NCBI GenBank assembly: GCA_030035585.1
Contig: CM057471.1
Location: 67,542,319 to 67,606,318, forward strand
Direction: 5' to 3'
Origin: Dugong dugon
Lineage: Eukaryota; Chordata; Mammalia; Sirenia; Dugongidae
DNA length: 64,000 nt
Shown here: positions 1-10,332 of the stretch, in pieces
Layout: each line of letters opens with the position of its first letter
How positions within the stretch are numbered: the first letter of the stretch is position 1
The notes under the pieces: generated by a model
Told to the model about the DNA's origin: nothing
The model's database searches: none
Seen by the model: only the letters and a program-made list of their open reading frames with translations
Translations under genes and position numbers: made by a program

Positions 1-385
1 ATTGGTTTAAACTTAGAAAAATAGGGGTAAATATTAAGGTAACCACAAAGGAAACTAACAATCCTACACATCAAAATAAAAAACAAGAAAAATATAATGA
101 CTCAGCAAATACAAAATCAATAACAATGAAAAAGATGAAAAGAAAATACACAAAGAAAACAACTCAGCACAGAAAATTAAGTGGAACAAAGAAACTGTCA
201 ACCACACACAAAAGAAGACATCAAAATGACAGCACTAAACTCGTACCTATCAATAATTACACTGAATGTAAATGGACTAAATGCACCAATAGAGAGACAG
301 ACGTAGCTGAATGGATAAAAAAACACAATCCGTCTACTTTCTGCCTACAAGACACTATGACTTAAAGACAAAAAAAAAAAAAAAA
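1..385 (+). mobile_element. L1 fragment, ORF1/ORF2 junction, ending in an A-run
   Basis: The frame 126-362 ends with AEWIKKHNPSTFCLQD, a decayed match to the N-terminus of L1 ORF2 endonuclease (typically ANWIKKQDP...CLQETH). It stops at a run of 18 A at 368-385, so the copy ends near the start of ORF2, by internal truncation or early polyadenylation. Confidence 0.6.
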
Positions 386-1300
386 ACTCATAAGCCCTGC
401 CCTGTAACCCACCCCCACACAAACACAGAACACAGGCACTCAAAAAATTTTTCTTTTTGATTTACCACCAGTCAGTCACATACAGTTTTGCTTTTATAGC
501 AGAGTCATGGGTGTGCCAATTAAGCTGTAACTTGCTTCTGCTACTTATCATTATTATATCATAAATATTTCCTCATGTTCTCAATTTTTTTAATGAAATT
601 ATATATAACAGGCCATACTTTGAGTAACCACTCCCCTACTTCTAGCATTCAGGCAGTTTCCAGTTCAACTGTACTGCAGGTAACTCAGCAGGCAGGGACA
701 GCCTCTCTCACCACTGACCCATGTGATGTGTTGCTCCATTCTGGCCTTTCACCTCAGTTTAAGGAAGCAGCTGCTGGCACTGGGCGCACTGCCCTGCATG
801 TAGCTAAAGTAACAAAAGCTTCTTCCTTCTCCTACCTTGGTACAGCAAGACAGATTGTGGGGGTAGGGAGTGGGGAGGTGGGGAGACTAAAACAGAAAAA
901 CTGTTGTTACTGTATTATAACCAGCACCATTCTGAGTTCACGGTTTTACTTATCATTTCCAATTTCCTTCCAATCTCATAGCTCTTCATTTTACTGCTGC
1001 CTACCAGAATGGCTCTTTCTGACCTATGACAGTCTTTACTTAAGTCGAATACCCTGAAATCACTCTCCTGGTCAAGGCTAATGACTCCTTACTTAATCCT
1101 GACTGGTATTTTCAGCCAAAGGCTGCTTTGGGCCCTAACTAAATGATCTCAGGCATTCCTAGACATTCACCCATGGGTCAGAGGGGATAAGGGAAATAGA
1201 GGTTCCTTTTAATATAGGGAAGGTAAGAAGGGAGTCAGGGGACCTATTTACAAATATCCTTCAGCGTATCCATTTGCTTCTAGGTATTGCCTCCTTAAAA
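386..1300. other. PDCL intron 3, no gene recognised
   Basis: A long plus-strand frame (575-1054) shows no family resemblance and no coding-like composition. The sequence looks like old, diverged intronic DNA. Confidence 0.5.
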
Positions 1301-1329
1301 GAAATTCTCATGAACAGGCTTCAGGCGAA

Positions 1330-1505
1330 ATGGAACTACAACAGAAATATCTGGGTTAGAATCCCATTTAGTACTTATGTGACCCTGAGCAAGTCACCTC
1401 CCGCTCTAAGTATTAGTTTGCTCATCTGTAAAATGGGGATAATATCACCACTCTCAAAGAATTATATTAAGTTTATGGCTCCAAATAAGTCCTCAATAAA
1501 GTACA
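1330..1505 (+). repeat. MIR SINE
   Basis: Shows the conserved MIR core: GTGACCCTGAGCAAGTCACCTC, then CATCTGTAAAATGGGGATAA, ending TCCTCAATAAA. Confidence 0.85.
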
Positions 1506-1510
1506 GGAAA

Positions 1511-1690
1511 CTAGTATTTACTGAGCACTTGCAATGAGCCAGGCTCTGTCTCAGGCATTTAACACACACAGCCCTATAAGGTAGGAATACTGACCTCATT
1601 TAACGAAGGAAAATTCAAAACAAAAGTGATTTTCCCAAGGTCACTAGTGGCAAGGCTGCGATTTAAACTCAGGTGTGTCTGAGTTATGGT
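1511..1690 (-). repeat. MIR SINE
   Basis: Reverse-complement MIR order: TATTTACTGAGCACTTGC, then CCCAAGGTCACTAGTGGCAA and TTTAAACTCAGG. Lies head-to-tail with the opposite-strand MIR before it. Confidence 0.8.
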
Positions 1691-1807
1691 GTGACTCTAT
1701 ATTTTCCCCTGCACTTCACAACTTCTCAGAGGACAAATCAAACATCCTCTACCTTTTGAATTGCTAACCCCAGTTCCCACAGCCAAAGCCTGGGTGCTCC
1801 TAATTAC

Positions 1808-1989
1808 CTTCCCACTAATCTTCTCCTGGAGGTCCTTCTGTTTCTGTTGCTCCTCCTCTTCATCCAGATGGGACCTACAGGTCATTGACAGCTTCTTGAT
1901 CAGCCTTTCCATCTCCCGGCACTGCTCTTCCTTTTGCTCTGTCTCCAATTGCTTGAAACGGCGCCAGTCATTGATCACACCTTTTGGAC
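1808..1989 (-). CDS. PDCL: PDCL second coding exon (residues 58-118)
   Basis: Encodes PKGVINDWRRFKQLETEQ, then the charged helix EEEEQQKQKDLQEKISGK. Acceptor CTTAG, donor GTAATT at 1802-1807 in phase 0. The next residues of the family (MTLKEFA) are not in the remaining 1.8 kb, so the last exon lies outside. Confidence 0.94.
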
Positions 1990-4418
1990 CTAAGTGGAAT
2001 TGAACATGGAGGTGACCAAGAGGAATGGTAAGGAATTATGGACCACGGCTAGGAGTTCACAGCTGTTGAAAGTTTTCTCTATCTACTGCACAACAATGCT
2101 TATACAAGGGTAAAGTGGTCTACACACAGTGATGTCCACTGCAGCACTGCTGGCAATAATTAAAGGCCCAAGCTAGTGTCCAACATGAAGAGACAACTAA
2201 ATAAATTATGGTTCATGTACTCAAAAGAATATAAAGCAATTCTTAGAAAGAACAAAGTGGCTCTATATTTCCTGATGTTAAAAGTCTTAAATATATTATT
2301 AGTTAAAATAAAAAAGAAAAGCAAAATTCACATTAGATTTTTATAAAAGAACTATGTATATATATGAATATTTACATATATGACTATGCATATACATATA
2401 TGTGAATAAGTACGTTCATAAAAACAGGCTAGAAAGATACATAAACTGTTGACAGTGGCTGACTCTAGGTAGTAGGATCCAGAGAAACTGGTAAGAGAAC
2501 ATACCCTTTTTACTTTCTACACTTCTATATTATTTATATCTGTTATAACAAGATTATGGCAGGTTTTATTATTGTTCTCAGTTATTCATGCCCCTACCTC
2601 CATCCCTGCCCCCTGCCATGTGACTTGCAGTACCTACTACAGGATGAGTACATATGTCCCCACTCACTGACGTTGGGCTTGGCCATGTGACTTGCTTTGG
2701 CCAATAGAATGTGAGCAAACATGATGGATGCCTGGTCTAGCAAAAGCTTTATAAACTACTACGTGTTTCCAACAGCCCTCTCTTGCTCTCTATGGTTTGC
2801 CCTGAAAATGGTATGTCCCAACAGGGGTTGTTCCTTCAGCCAAGCTCCTGGAATGACAGGACTTATGAAGCAGAAGCAGAGCTACCACTAACCCACAGCC
2901 AGCATCTAACATGAATAAAAAATATGGCTTTGTTGCCGTGAGCCACTGATTTGGGGGTCATTTATACCACAGAAAAACTAACATAAAAATCTATATGAAT
3001 AAAAAGTTAAAATGCTACCAAGAAACACTAACAAGGATTTGAATAAATGAAAAAGCAATACCATGATCTTGAACAAGGAGACCCAACATTACATAGTGTA
3101 GTTTATCACAAAATTAATCTACATATTTAATAAATTCCCAATACAAATACATGGATATATTTTTAATTTGCTTTGAAAAAATGAGAGCAACAGTTAGGAA
3201 AATGCTGACACAGAAAGTATTAAAGGGAAACCAGCTCTAGCAGATAAAAAAAATAACACTACAATAATTAAAAACAGAGTGGTATAACCCAGTAATAGAC
3301 ACATTACTACAAAATACAGCTAAAGACCCAAATATAAACAAAAATTCAGTACATGATAAAACTGACATTTCAAAACAATAGAGGAAAGATTGATTAGTCA
3401 ATAAACAGTGCTGAAACAGCTGGGTAGCAAAATGAAAATAAGTTGGACCCTTACCTCAACTGGCATCGAAATGAATTCCAAATGAATCCAATATTAAAAT
3501 GTTAAAAAAATGAAATCATAAAAGCACTAAGTAAAAACATGGAAGAATCTTTTTAGAATCTTGGAGTGAAGAAAGTTCTTTTAAGAAAGAAAAAACACTA
3601 CAACTATAAAATAATATTTTCAAGTACATAAAAATAAAAATTTCCTGCCAGGAAAAGAACATAAAGTCAAAAGACAAACAAAATGAAACATTTACAACTC
3701 ATCACAGATGAATTTCCTAAGTATATAGAGTTCCCCAAGAAGAAAAAGACCAACCACCCAATTTAAAAAATGGGCAAAAAAAAGGGTACAAAAACATCTC
3801 TTAAACTCAGTTCAAGCTCGCTCTTAAAAAAAAAAGATGACAAAGATCAAAAAGTTTGATAACACACTATGAGGGCATGGCATAGGGAAAAAGCATATTG
3901 CCACTTCAACTGACAGCAATTTGGCAGTATTAAGAAGTAAAAATGCCATTTCAAGCAATTTGTACTACCAATATACTCATACCTGTAATTTATGCAATAT
4001 CAGACAAGTAGTATTATGAGGAGGATTCAAACCCAGGCCAGTATGCGTTTGAAACCATGATACTATGCATACACATTTGTACTGTGCAGTAAAAAGGCTA
4101 GAAACATGCACAATGAAATGATAACACTAGGCTATCTCTGAAGTAGGACTAGAATTAGAAAAAAGAGGTGATCAGGAAACTTCTGATTTATCTGTTATGT
4201 AATGGATATTTTTAAAGCCTGTTCCCAGAGCTCAGTTATGCAGTACCTGTATTAACCGAGATGCCTTCGCCGGCCAGCTCGGCTTCTGCAGGCATGGAAC
4301 TGCCGGCGAGGGCACCCCTGCCTCTGTCCTTGTCCTCACAGTCGCTGTCCTCATCCTCACTGCTGCTGTAGTAGTACTGCCCCTTTTCCCCAAGCAATTT
4401 ATCATCCAGAGTAGTCAT
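1808..4418 (-). CDS. PDCL: Phosducin-like protein, N-terminal part (coding exons 1 and 2 of the gene; rest off the left edge)
   Basis: Joining 4247-4418 and 1808-1989 encodes the first 118 residues of PhLP1, starting MTTLDDKLLGEK and ending LQEKISGK; the complete protein has about 301 residues. PhLP1 is a cytosolic co-chaperone that works with the CCT chaperonin to assemble G-protein beta-gamma dimers. The run SSSEDEDSD at residues 18-26 is the known CK2 phosphorylation cluster. The stretch TGPKGVINDWRRFKQLE is the phosducin-family Gbeta-contacting helix 1. The thioredoxin-like domain is in the missing last exon. Residue 13 is glycine here, where I recall leucine in human. PDCL lies downstream of RC3H2 on the same strand, as in human. 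Confidence 0.95.
2140..2560 (+). repeat. Old L1 3' end fragment
   Basis: Resembles the common L1 tail 'AAATAAATTATGGTTCATGT' and the following 'GACAGTGGCTGACTCTAGGT' region, strongly diverged, with AT-rich dinucleotide expansion at 2350-2405. Confidence 0.5.
2575..2985 (+). repeat. Old interspersed repeat, LTR-like, family not assigned
   Basis: Contains CATGTGACTTGCTTTGGCCAA, AATAAAAAATATGGCTTTGTTG and GAGCCACTGATTTGGGGGTC, which resembles the 3' part of a common mammalian LTR. Boundaries are not clear. Confidence 0.4.
3000..4000 (+). repeat. Old L1 fragment
   Basis: Decayed L1 3'-half sequence: 'AAAAATGGGCAAAAAAAAGG' and 'CAACTGACAGCAATTTGGCA' style segments in plus orientation, with no usable frame. 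Confidence 0.5.
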
Positions 4419-4423
4419 CGTGC
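4247..4423 (-). CDS. PDCL: PDCL first coding exon (residues 1-57)
   Basis: The start codon is at 4416-4418 with only five bases of 5' UTR before the acceptor TTCCAG. Encodes MTTLDDKLLGEK, the acidic serine cluster SSSEDEDSD, and ISVNTG. Donor GTACTG at 4241-4246, phase 1. Confidence 0.94.
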
Positions 4424-4499
4424 CTGGAAGAGGGCAACATATCAGGCTGTCGGCCTGAGCTAGACAAACATGAAGCTGAAGGTAGGGGGCTCACTTGTG

Positions 4500-4715
4500 C
4501 TAAGATTTTATTTACAGGATCCTAAGTGATTTTTCTCATAAGCAGGATCTCAATGAATTCCTTCCATGACTCTGGGAAACAGAGCTTACCAGGCTCTTTT
4601 AATAAAGGTAAAACTAAGGCTCAGATAAGGGAAGTTTCTTTGCAAAGCTCAACAGCAAATGGTGGAGCTGGGATCAGACCCCAAGGCTACCTGACTCCAG
4701 GAGTGAAGGTGTGAG
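4500..4715 (-). repeat. MIR SINE
   Basis: Antisense MIR: GGCTCAGATAAGGGAAGTTTC, then TGGAGCTGGGATCAGACCCC and CTGACTCCAGGAG. Located in the PDCL intron just upstream of the first coding exon. Confidence 0.7.
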
Positions 4716-5485
4716 TTGCTATCTTCTGAATAACGCACATATGTACTAGCACATTGTCTTGGAAGAATCTACTTTACCGACTGGAGATTTTATCTACACT
4801 TACTTTTAGATTTTCCTGTCAACTAAGACTTCTCGGTAATCGAAAATTTTGGTAAAACTCCTCAGAAAAACTCCAAAAAGAAGCATCGAGAGTATGATGC
4901 TGAGTTACTGTGTGCCTAAGTCAATCACACCTCTGTCTCTTCGCTTCACCCTCCCAGTCAGCACACTGAGTGGTTGGGTAGATAGTCTCTAAAGCCCTGT
5001 CAACTGTGACTGGTTAATAAGGACCTATGACAAGACTTTAATAACTCCCAGATGTTTAAAGGATCAAAGGGTAGACCTGGCTTCTGCACCGGAAGAAGCC
5101 GGGGACATTTTGGAAGGTGCAACTTAATCTCTCAGAGATCTGCCTGAGAATCCAGCAGGGATGGGAAAAAAAATCTCTAGTACTCCTTCTTCCAAGCACC
5201 CCAACACTGTACTGCCTTCATTAAAGACTTATCACTTGGACTGGTCATCTCCATTACAAACTGACTCTCCCCCATTGGGCAGGGAACGCTTGAAAGCATG
5301 GACCTCCTACAGCTAACCTCTATCTGCAAGGCACAGTACCAAGCCTCTGCACAATCTGTTAAACCCATATAAAGATAGCCTGGGCCGATGGGGGAATCCG
5401 GGGACAGAACCAAATCTCAGGTCGGGGAGGTGGAGGGGCCAGGGATGGGCCAAAGGGACGCACCTTGAGCGAGTAGAGACTGGGT

Positions 5486-5715
5486 TAGGGCCGCTCAGTA
5501 AGGGTGGGGCCGCTGAGAGAGAGGCACTAAGGGTAGGGACAATGGCGGGGCGCAGTGAGGGAGGACGGAACTAGCCCACGGGCCCGCGGAGGGCGCGAGG
5601 TGAGGGCGTGGCCAACTGGGTGGCAGCCAAAGGAGGCGGGGCCGCTGAGGGGCTCCCGGTGAGGGCGGGGCCCGCAGGGACTTTAGGGGAGTGCAGTAGG
5701 GGTGGGGCCGGGGTA
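5486..5715. repeat. Degenerate GC-box minisatellite
   Basis: Variants of GGGYGGGGCCGCTGAG recur at about 5501, 5541, 5601, 5631, 5661 and 5698. Spacing is irregular (about 28-62 bases). The core is an Sp/KLF binding sequence, so the array may act as a promoter-proximal enhancer for PDCL. Confidence 0.6.
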
Positions 5716-5758
5716 GAACGCGGGCAGGGAAATCGCAGAGCTTGGGAAACAAGGGAGT

Positions 5759-5864
5759 GCGCAGATAAGGCCATTATTCCCAGGCCAGCTAACAACCCTC
5801 CTTCCCACACCGCGCAGATAAGGCCATTATTCCCAGGCCAGCTAACAACCCTCCTTCCCACACC
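5759..5864. repeat. Perfect tandem duplication, two 53-bp units
   Basis: Positions 5759-5811 and 5812-5864 are identical, each starting GCGCAGATAAGGCC and ending TTCCCACACC. Each unit contains AGATAAGG, a GATA-type site. No difference between the copies is visible, suggesting a recent event or an assembly artefact. It lies just downstream of the probable first exon of PDCL. Confidence 0.95.
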
Positions 5865-5898
5865 GCCGCTTCTTCCAAGCTGATCTCAATACGGTTAC

Positions 5899-6060
5899 CC
5901 AGCCTAGTTCAGTCCGGATCCCTTCGTGCTGGCAGCTTCGTGCCCCGGAAGCAACGAGACAGCGGTTAGTTAGAGAAAGAGAAGTGGGTAGGCGCCTTGA
6001 GCGCTAAGAGAACAGGCGCTGGAGTCCCGACTGCGCGGACCAATGAGGCAGCCTTCCGGC
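5899..6060 (-). other. PDCL: Probable untranslated first exon of PDCL
   Basis: A GTAACC donor candidate at 5893-5898 follows GC-rich transcribed sequence downstream of CCAAT and ETS-like motifs. There is no open frame linked to PDCL here, so it would be 5' UTR. The start is a guess from motif positions, and no other good donor is visible in the GC-rich block. Confidence 0.35.
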
Positions 6061-6342
6061 GTCATGGCGGACACACACTGCCCAATTAGAAGAAGGTTCT
6101 CCCGGTGGCCGAAGGAGAAACTACCAGTCCTACTTTAGGACAAAACACCTCTACAATATTAGTACGCTTCTATTTGCTTTGTTTTTGTTTTTGGTAACTG
6201 AAGAGCTGCGCTTTATTTTTTTAAGAGCTGCGCTTTGTATGTCCAGTTTTGAGCAATAAGAAAATTTTATTTACTTCCCTTTTAAGTTTCTAAGGCCTTT
6301 TCATATGTGTTTTCCACTGGTTCTTCTTTACATCACATCTAG

Positions 6343-6494
6343 CCAAACCAAACTCACAGCCATGGAGTGGTTTCCAACTCATTGCAACCCTAAACGGACT
6401 GTCACATCTTTCTCCCGCAACCGACTGGTGAGTTACAACTGCCGACCTTCCGGTGAGCAGCTGAGCTGCTTTAACTACTGGACCACCAAGGCTC
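6343..6494 (-). repeat. AfroSINE, diverged copy
   Basis: AfroSINEs are tRNA-derived SINEs of Afrotheria: a tRNA-like head (A box near AGTGGTTAAGAG, B box GTTCGAATCC), then a body ending in a tail shared with RTE LINEs. This antisense copy keeps ACTCACAGCCATGGAGTGG and GAGCAGCTGAGCTGCTTTAAC but is strongly diverged. Confidence 0.8.
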
Positions 6495-6851
6495 ACTTAC
6501 ATCTAAGACGGAACATAGACAGATTTTGAGTAATTTTCCCAGGAACACATAATACAGGGCGTGGATTTATTAAAAAACAAACAAACAAACAAACCCGGAT
6601 CCACGATACCTAAACGCAATGTGGAACCCTGGATTGGATCCTGGAACAGAAAAAACAACATGAGTGGGGCAATTCGCGAAATTTGCATAATGTCTACTAA
6701 TATTAATAGTATTATACCAATAGCTTCAATGATTGTACTATGGTTATAGATGTTAACCTTTGAAGATTCTGAGTGACGAGTGTAGAGGAACTACACTTTT
6801 TGGAACTATTTTGTAAACCCGAAATTTCATATTAAAATATTTTTTAAAAGG

Positions 6852-7368
6852 TGTCTTAGTCATTTTGTGCTGCTCTAACAGAACTACCACAAGCAGATGG
6901 ATTTCACAAAGAGAAATTTATTTTCTCACAGTCTAGTAAGCTAGAAGTCCAAATTCAGGGCGTCAGCTCCAGGGGAAGACTTTCTATCTCTGTCGGCTCT
7001 GAAAGAAGGTCATCATCATCAGTCTTCCCCCGCACTAGGAGCTTCTCTGCGCAGGAACCTCAGATCCAAAGGATGTGCTCTGCTCCTGGTGCTTCTTTCT
7101 TGGTGGTGTGAGATCCCCCACTCTCCACTTGCTTCCCTTTCCTTTTATCTAAGAGATAAAAGCTAGTGCAGGCCACACCCCAAGGAAACTCCTTTTTTTA
7201 TTGGATCAGGGATGTGACCTAGGTTAGGGTGGTGTTACAATCCCATCCTAATCCTCTTTAATGTAAAATTACAATCACAAAATGGAGAACAACCACACAA
7301 CACTGGGTATCACGGCCTAGCCAAATTGATACACACATTTTGGGGCGTACACAATTCAATCCATGACA
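6852..7368 (-). mobile_element. Solo LTR, MaLR/MLT1A-like, with 5-bp target duplication
   Basis: 517 bp bounded by TG...CA and flanked by AAAGG on both sides (6847-6851 and 7369-7373), the signature of LTR integration. On the minus strand it starts TGTCATGGATTGAATTGTG and ends with GAGAAAATAAATTTCTC (polyadenylation signal) and GACTAAGACA, like mammalian MLT1A LTRs. No internal coding region remains, so it is a recombined solo LTR. Confidence 0.8.
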
Positions 7369-7768
7369 AAAGGTCTAACCACTCAGCAATTATTGTGGTG
7401 CCCAATACACAACTGTGAAGCAGCTCATAGAAAGATTTGTGCAAATTGAATCATTTAAAATATACTAGGATGATACAGTGTTTAAAACAGGGCTCCCAAT
7501 TTGTAGTTCTAGAAACACCTGAAATTGTCCGCAAATTTGTGTATGTGCATATGTTTTTGAGAGGCTGTTTGTTGAGGTTATTAAAGGGGTCAGAAATCCC
7601 CCAAATTTAAGAATAATTCACTTAAAGAGATCCTATGGTGACTTTTTGTATTTTTGTTTGCAGAGTGAATAATCTTAATTGGCATTGTATGTACAGCAGA
7701 CTTGAATATACAACTTATGATCTGCTTTAAGTGACAAAGCTAGCATGCAGCAACAGTGCCTGTGCACA

Positions 7769-7960
7769 GTTGTTGTTGTATGCCTTTGAGTAGATTCCGA
7801 CCCTATAGGACAGAGTGGAACTGCCCCATAGGGTGTCCTAGGCTGAAATCTTTACCAGAGCAGCCTGCCACATCTTTCTACCACCAAGCGGCTGGTGGGT
7901 TCCAACAGCTGACCTTTTGGTTAGCAGCGGAACTCTTAACCATTGCACCTCTAGGGCTCC
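7769..7960 (-). repeat. AfroSINE, long variant
   Basis: Begins on the plus strand with TTGTTGTTG (complement of a CAACAACAA tail), then the body, then the tRNA-like head ending CTAGGGCTCC. It has the extra segment GGCTGAAATCTTTACCAGAGC that defines the longer subfamily. Confidence 0.9.
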
Positions 7961-8474
7961 TTGTGCATAGAAGAGATCCCCATAAATATTTGGCAAATAA
8001 AAGCTCAATGAATGCTTTAAATTTTACTATAATAAAACACGTGAACAGTTGCCATTTTAATCATTCTTAAGTGTACACTTCAGTAGCATTAATTACATTC
8101 ACAATCTTGGGCAACCATCATCAGTATTTCCAAAAGGTTTCCATTACCCCAAGCAGAAACTCGGTACTCCTTCAGCAATAATTCCCCACTTTCCCCTCTC
8201 CCCAGCCCCTGGTAACCACTAATCTACTTTCTGTCTCTATGGATTTGCCTACTCTAGATTTCATATCAGTGGGATTGTTTGTGTTTTTGTGTCTGGCTTA
8301 TTTCACTTAGCATAATGTTTTCAAGGCTCATTCATGTTGTAACACGTATCAGAACTTCATTTCTTTTTACGCCTGAATAATATTCCACTGTATGTATATA
8401 CCACATTTTGTTTATCCATTCATCAGTTGATGGATATTTGGGTTGTTTCCACTTTTTGGCCATTGTAAATGTGG

Positions 8475-9654
8475 TTCAATGAATTACTTAATATGGCCCT
8501 GTAGCCATAGTCTTTGTGACTCCTACACAATGATTGGGTGGTACTGTCCAAATGGGGTGCTTGTGGCCCACTAACAGGACTGGACAGTTCGCATACAAAT
8601 AAGGTGTATGGAACCTGTGATGGTTGAGGTTATGTGTCAACTTGGTTGGACCACGATCTTCAGTGGTTCGGCAGTTATGTAATAATGTAATATGGCAGTT
8701 ATGTAATGGTGTAGTCATCCTCCATTTTGTGGTTTGATGTGATTATCCTCCATGTTCTGATGTGTTGTAAATCCTAGCCTCTATGCCTGTGGTTATAGTC
8801 CCATTTGGGAGTGAGTTGTCTGTTATGTTAATGAGGCAGGATTAGGGTGGATGTACCTGGAGCCCTGGTGGCGCAGTGGTTAAGAGTCTGGCTGCTAACC
8901 AAAAGGCTGGCAGTTCAAACTCACCAGCCACTCCTTGGAAACCCTATGGGGCAGTTCTACTCTGTCCTTTAGGGTCACTATGAGTCAGAATTGACTCTAC
9001 GGCAAGGAGGTTTTGTTTTTGTTTTTTTTTAGTATCTTGAGTCAACACCTTTCTAGAGGGTGTGACTCAGGTCACCACCCTTACCCCAGTCACTACTCTT
9101 ACCACCTTTATTCACATCACATCCTTGCACTGCCTTGCTCAAGTAAGGGGAGTTTCCTTGAGGGTATGGTCTGCATCCAATATATATATGAATGCTCTGG
9201 CAAGGCTCCCTCTCTTGCTCTGGATCTTGCACCTGGCCTGTCATTGTCTGACCTCCAGTTCTTGGAACTTGAGCCACCACTCTATCATCTGACCTGATTC
9301 ACCAGATTCCACAGCCTTGTGAGCCAGCAGCCTGTTGTATGCCCTGTGGATTTGGGTGTGTCAGCCTCTGCAACCACATGAGTCAGAAGAAGCCTCCAGC
9401 CTGACCCACGGATTTGGGATTTGCTAACCTCCACAACCGTGTGAACCATTGCCTTGATGGTTCGTGAGTTCTGTGAGACATTGCAGGGAATTATGGAACC
9501 CAAAGACAGAAGTGAGAGTACTGAGGGGAGAAGTAATTGATGTTAGAGATAATGGAGTGGTACAGCAGTTTGGAAAAATTGAACATTTGGGACATCTTTA
9601 ACTTCTGCCTCATAGGCACCAGCTTTATACTGATCCTTCTAAAGAAATTAGTCA
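8475..9654 (+). mobile_element. LTR-like insertion inside the L1, itself carrying a SINE
   Basis: From 8616 it reads TGTGATGGTTGAGGTTATGTG, and contains CCTCTATGCCTGTGGTTATAG and TTAATGAGGCAGGATTAGGG, shared with the LTR at 34084. Its tail has TGCTAACCTCCACAACCGTG. The first 140 bases are unassigned. No clear target duplication was found, so borders come from the L1 break points. Confidence 0.5.
8859..9031 (+). repeat. AfroSINE
   Basis: Head GGAGCCCTGGTGGCGCAGTGG, B-box-like region CAGTTCAAACTCACC, body ending AATTGACTCTACGGCAAGG and a T-rich tail. Inserted into the LTR-like block and close to consensus, so it is younger than it. Confidence 0.95.
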
Positions 9655-9948
9655 TTTAGTAAATAAAGCTGCAATGAACATATCTCTTTGAGTCCCTGCT
9701 TTCAAGTCTTTTAGATATATACTTGGGATTGCTGGATCATATGGTAGTTGTTTAATTTTTTGAGAAACTGCCAAGCTGTCTTCACAGTGGCTGAACCATT
9801 TTACATTCCCACCAGCAACACACAAGTGTTCCAATTTCTCCACATCCTCACCAACACTTATTTTTCATTATTCTGATAATAGCCATCTTAATGGATGTGA
9901 AGTGGTATCTCATTGTGGTTTTGATTTGCCTCTCCCTAATGACTGATG

Positions 9949-10332
9949 CCACCACTCATCTGTCAGTTTGTTGTACTGTGGTGGCTTGTGTATTGCTATG
10001 ATGCTGGAAGCTATGCCACCAGTATTTGAAATACCAGCAGGGTCACTCACGGTGGACAGGTTTCAGCAGACCTTCCAGACTAAGACAGACTAGGAAGAAG
10101 GCCTGGTGATCTACTTCCAAAAATTAGCCAAAGAAAACCCTATGGATCAAAACAAAATACTGTTGGATACAGTGCTGGAAGATGAGCATCTAGGTTGGAA
10201 GGCACTCAAAATACAGAGTGGCCACAATGGTCTTGAACATATCAAAGATTGTCAGTTCAGGTCTGGGCAACATTTTGCTCTGTTGTACACAGAGTTGCCA
10301 CGACTTGGTTCGTGTCTCGATGACAACTAACA
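9949..10332 (+). mobile_element. Non-autonomous RTE-derived element with 7-bp target duplication
   Basis: Flanked by ACTGATG (9942-9948 and 10333-10339), splitting the L1. Its left part has GACAGACTAGGAAGAAGGCC, the right part ends GACAACTAACAAC, the tail type of RTE LINEs and AfroSINEs. There is no reverse transcriptase between, so it looks like an internally deleted RTE. A relative lies at 58381-58605. Confidence 0.75.

Larger units (their letters stand above)
5400..6115 (-). promoter_or_regulatory. PDCL: PDCL promoter and CpG-island-like block
   Basis: This is the only GC- and CpG-rich block of the window. It contains several GGGGCGG/GGGTGGGGCC boxes (Sp/KLF type), CCAAT sequences at 6040-6044 and 6082-6086, an ETS core CCGGAAG and a YY1-like ATGGCGG at about 6053-6072, and no TATA box. 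It lies directly upstream of PDCL, typical of a housekeeping promoter. Some plus-strand transcription is possible but no gene is seen in that direction. Confidence 0.75.

Noticed and set aside
575-1057. A 160-codon plus-strand frame in PDCL intron 3
   Set aside because: No family resemblance, low-complexity serine/phenylalanine-rich translation, no splice or promoter context; best read as chance.
5495-5883. Overlapping open frames on both strands in the GC-rich block
   Set aside because: GC-rich sequence has few stop codons; the translations are alanine/proline/glycine-rich and follow the tandem repeats.
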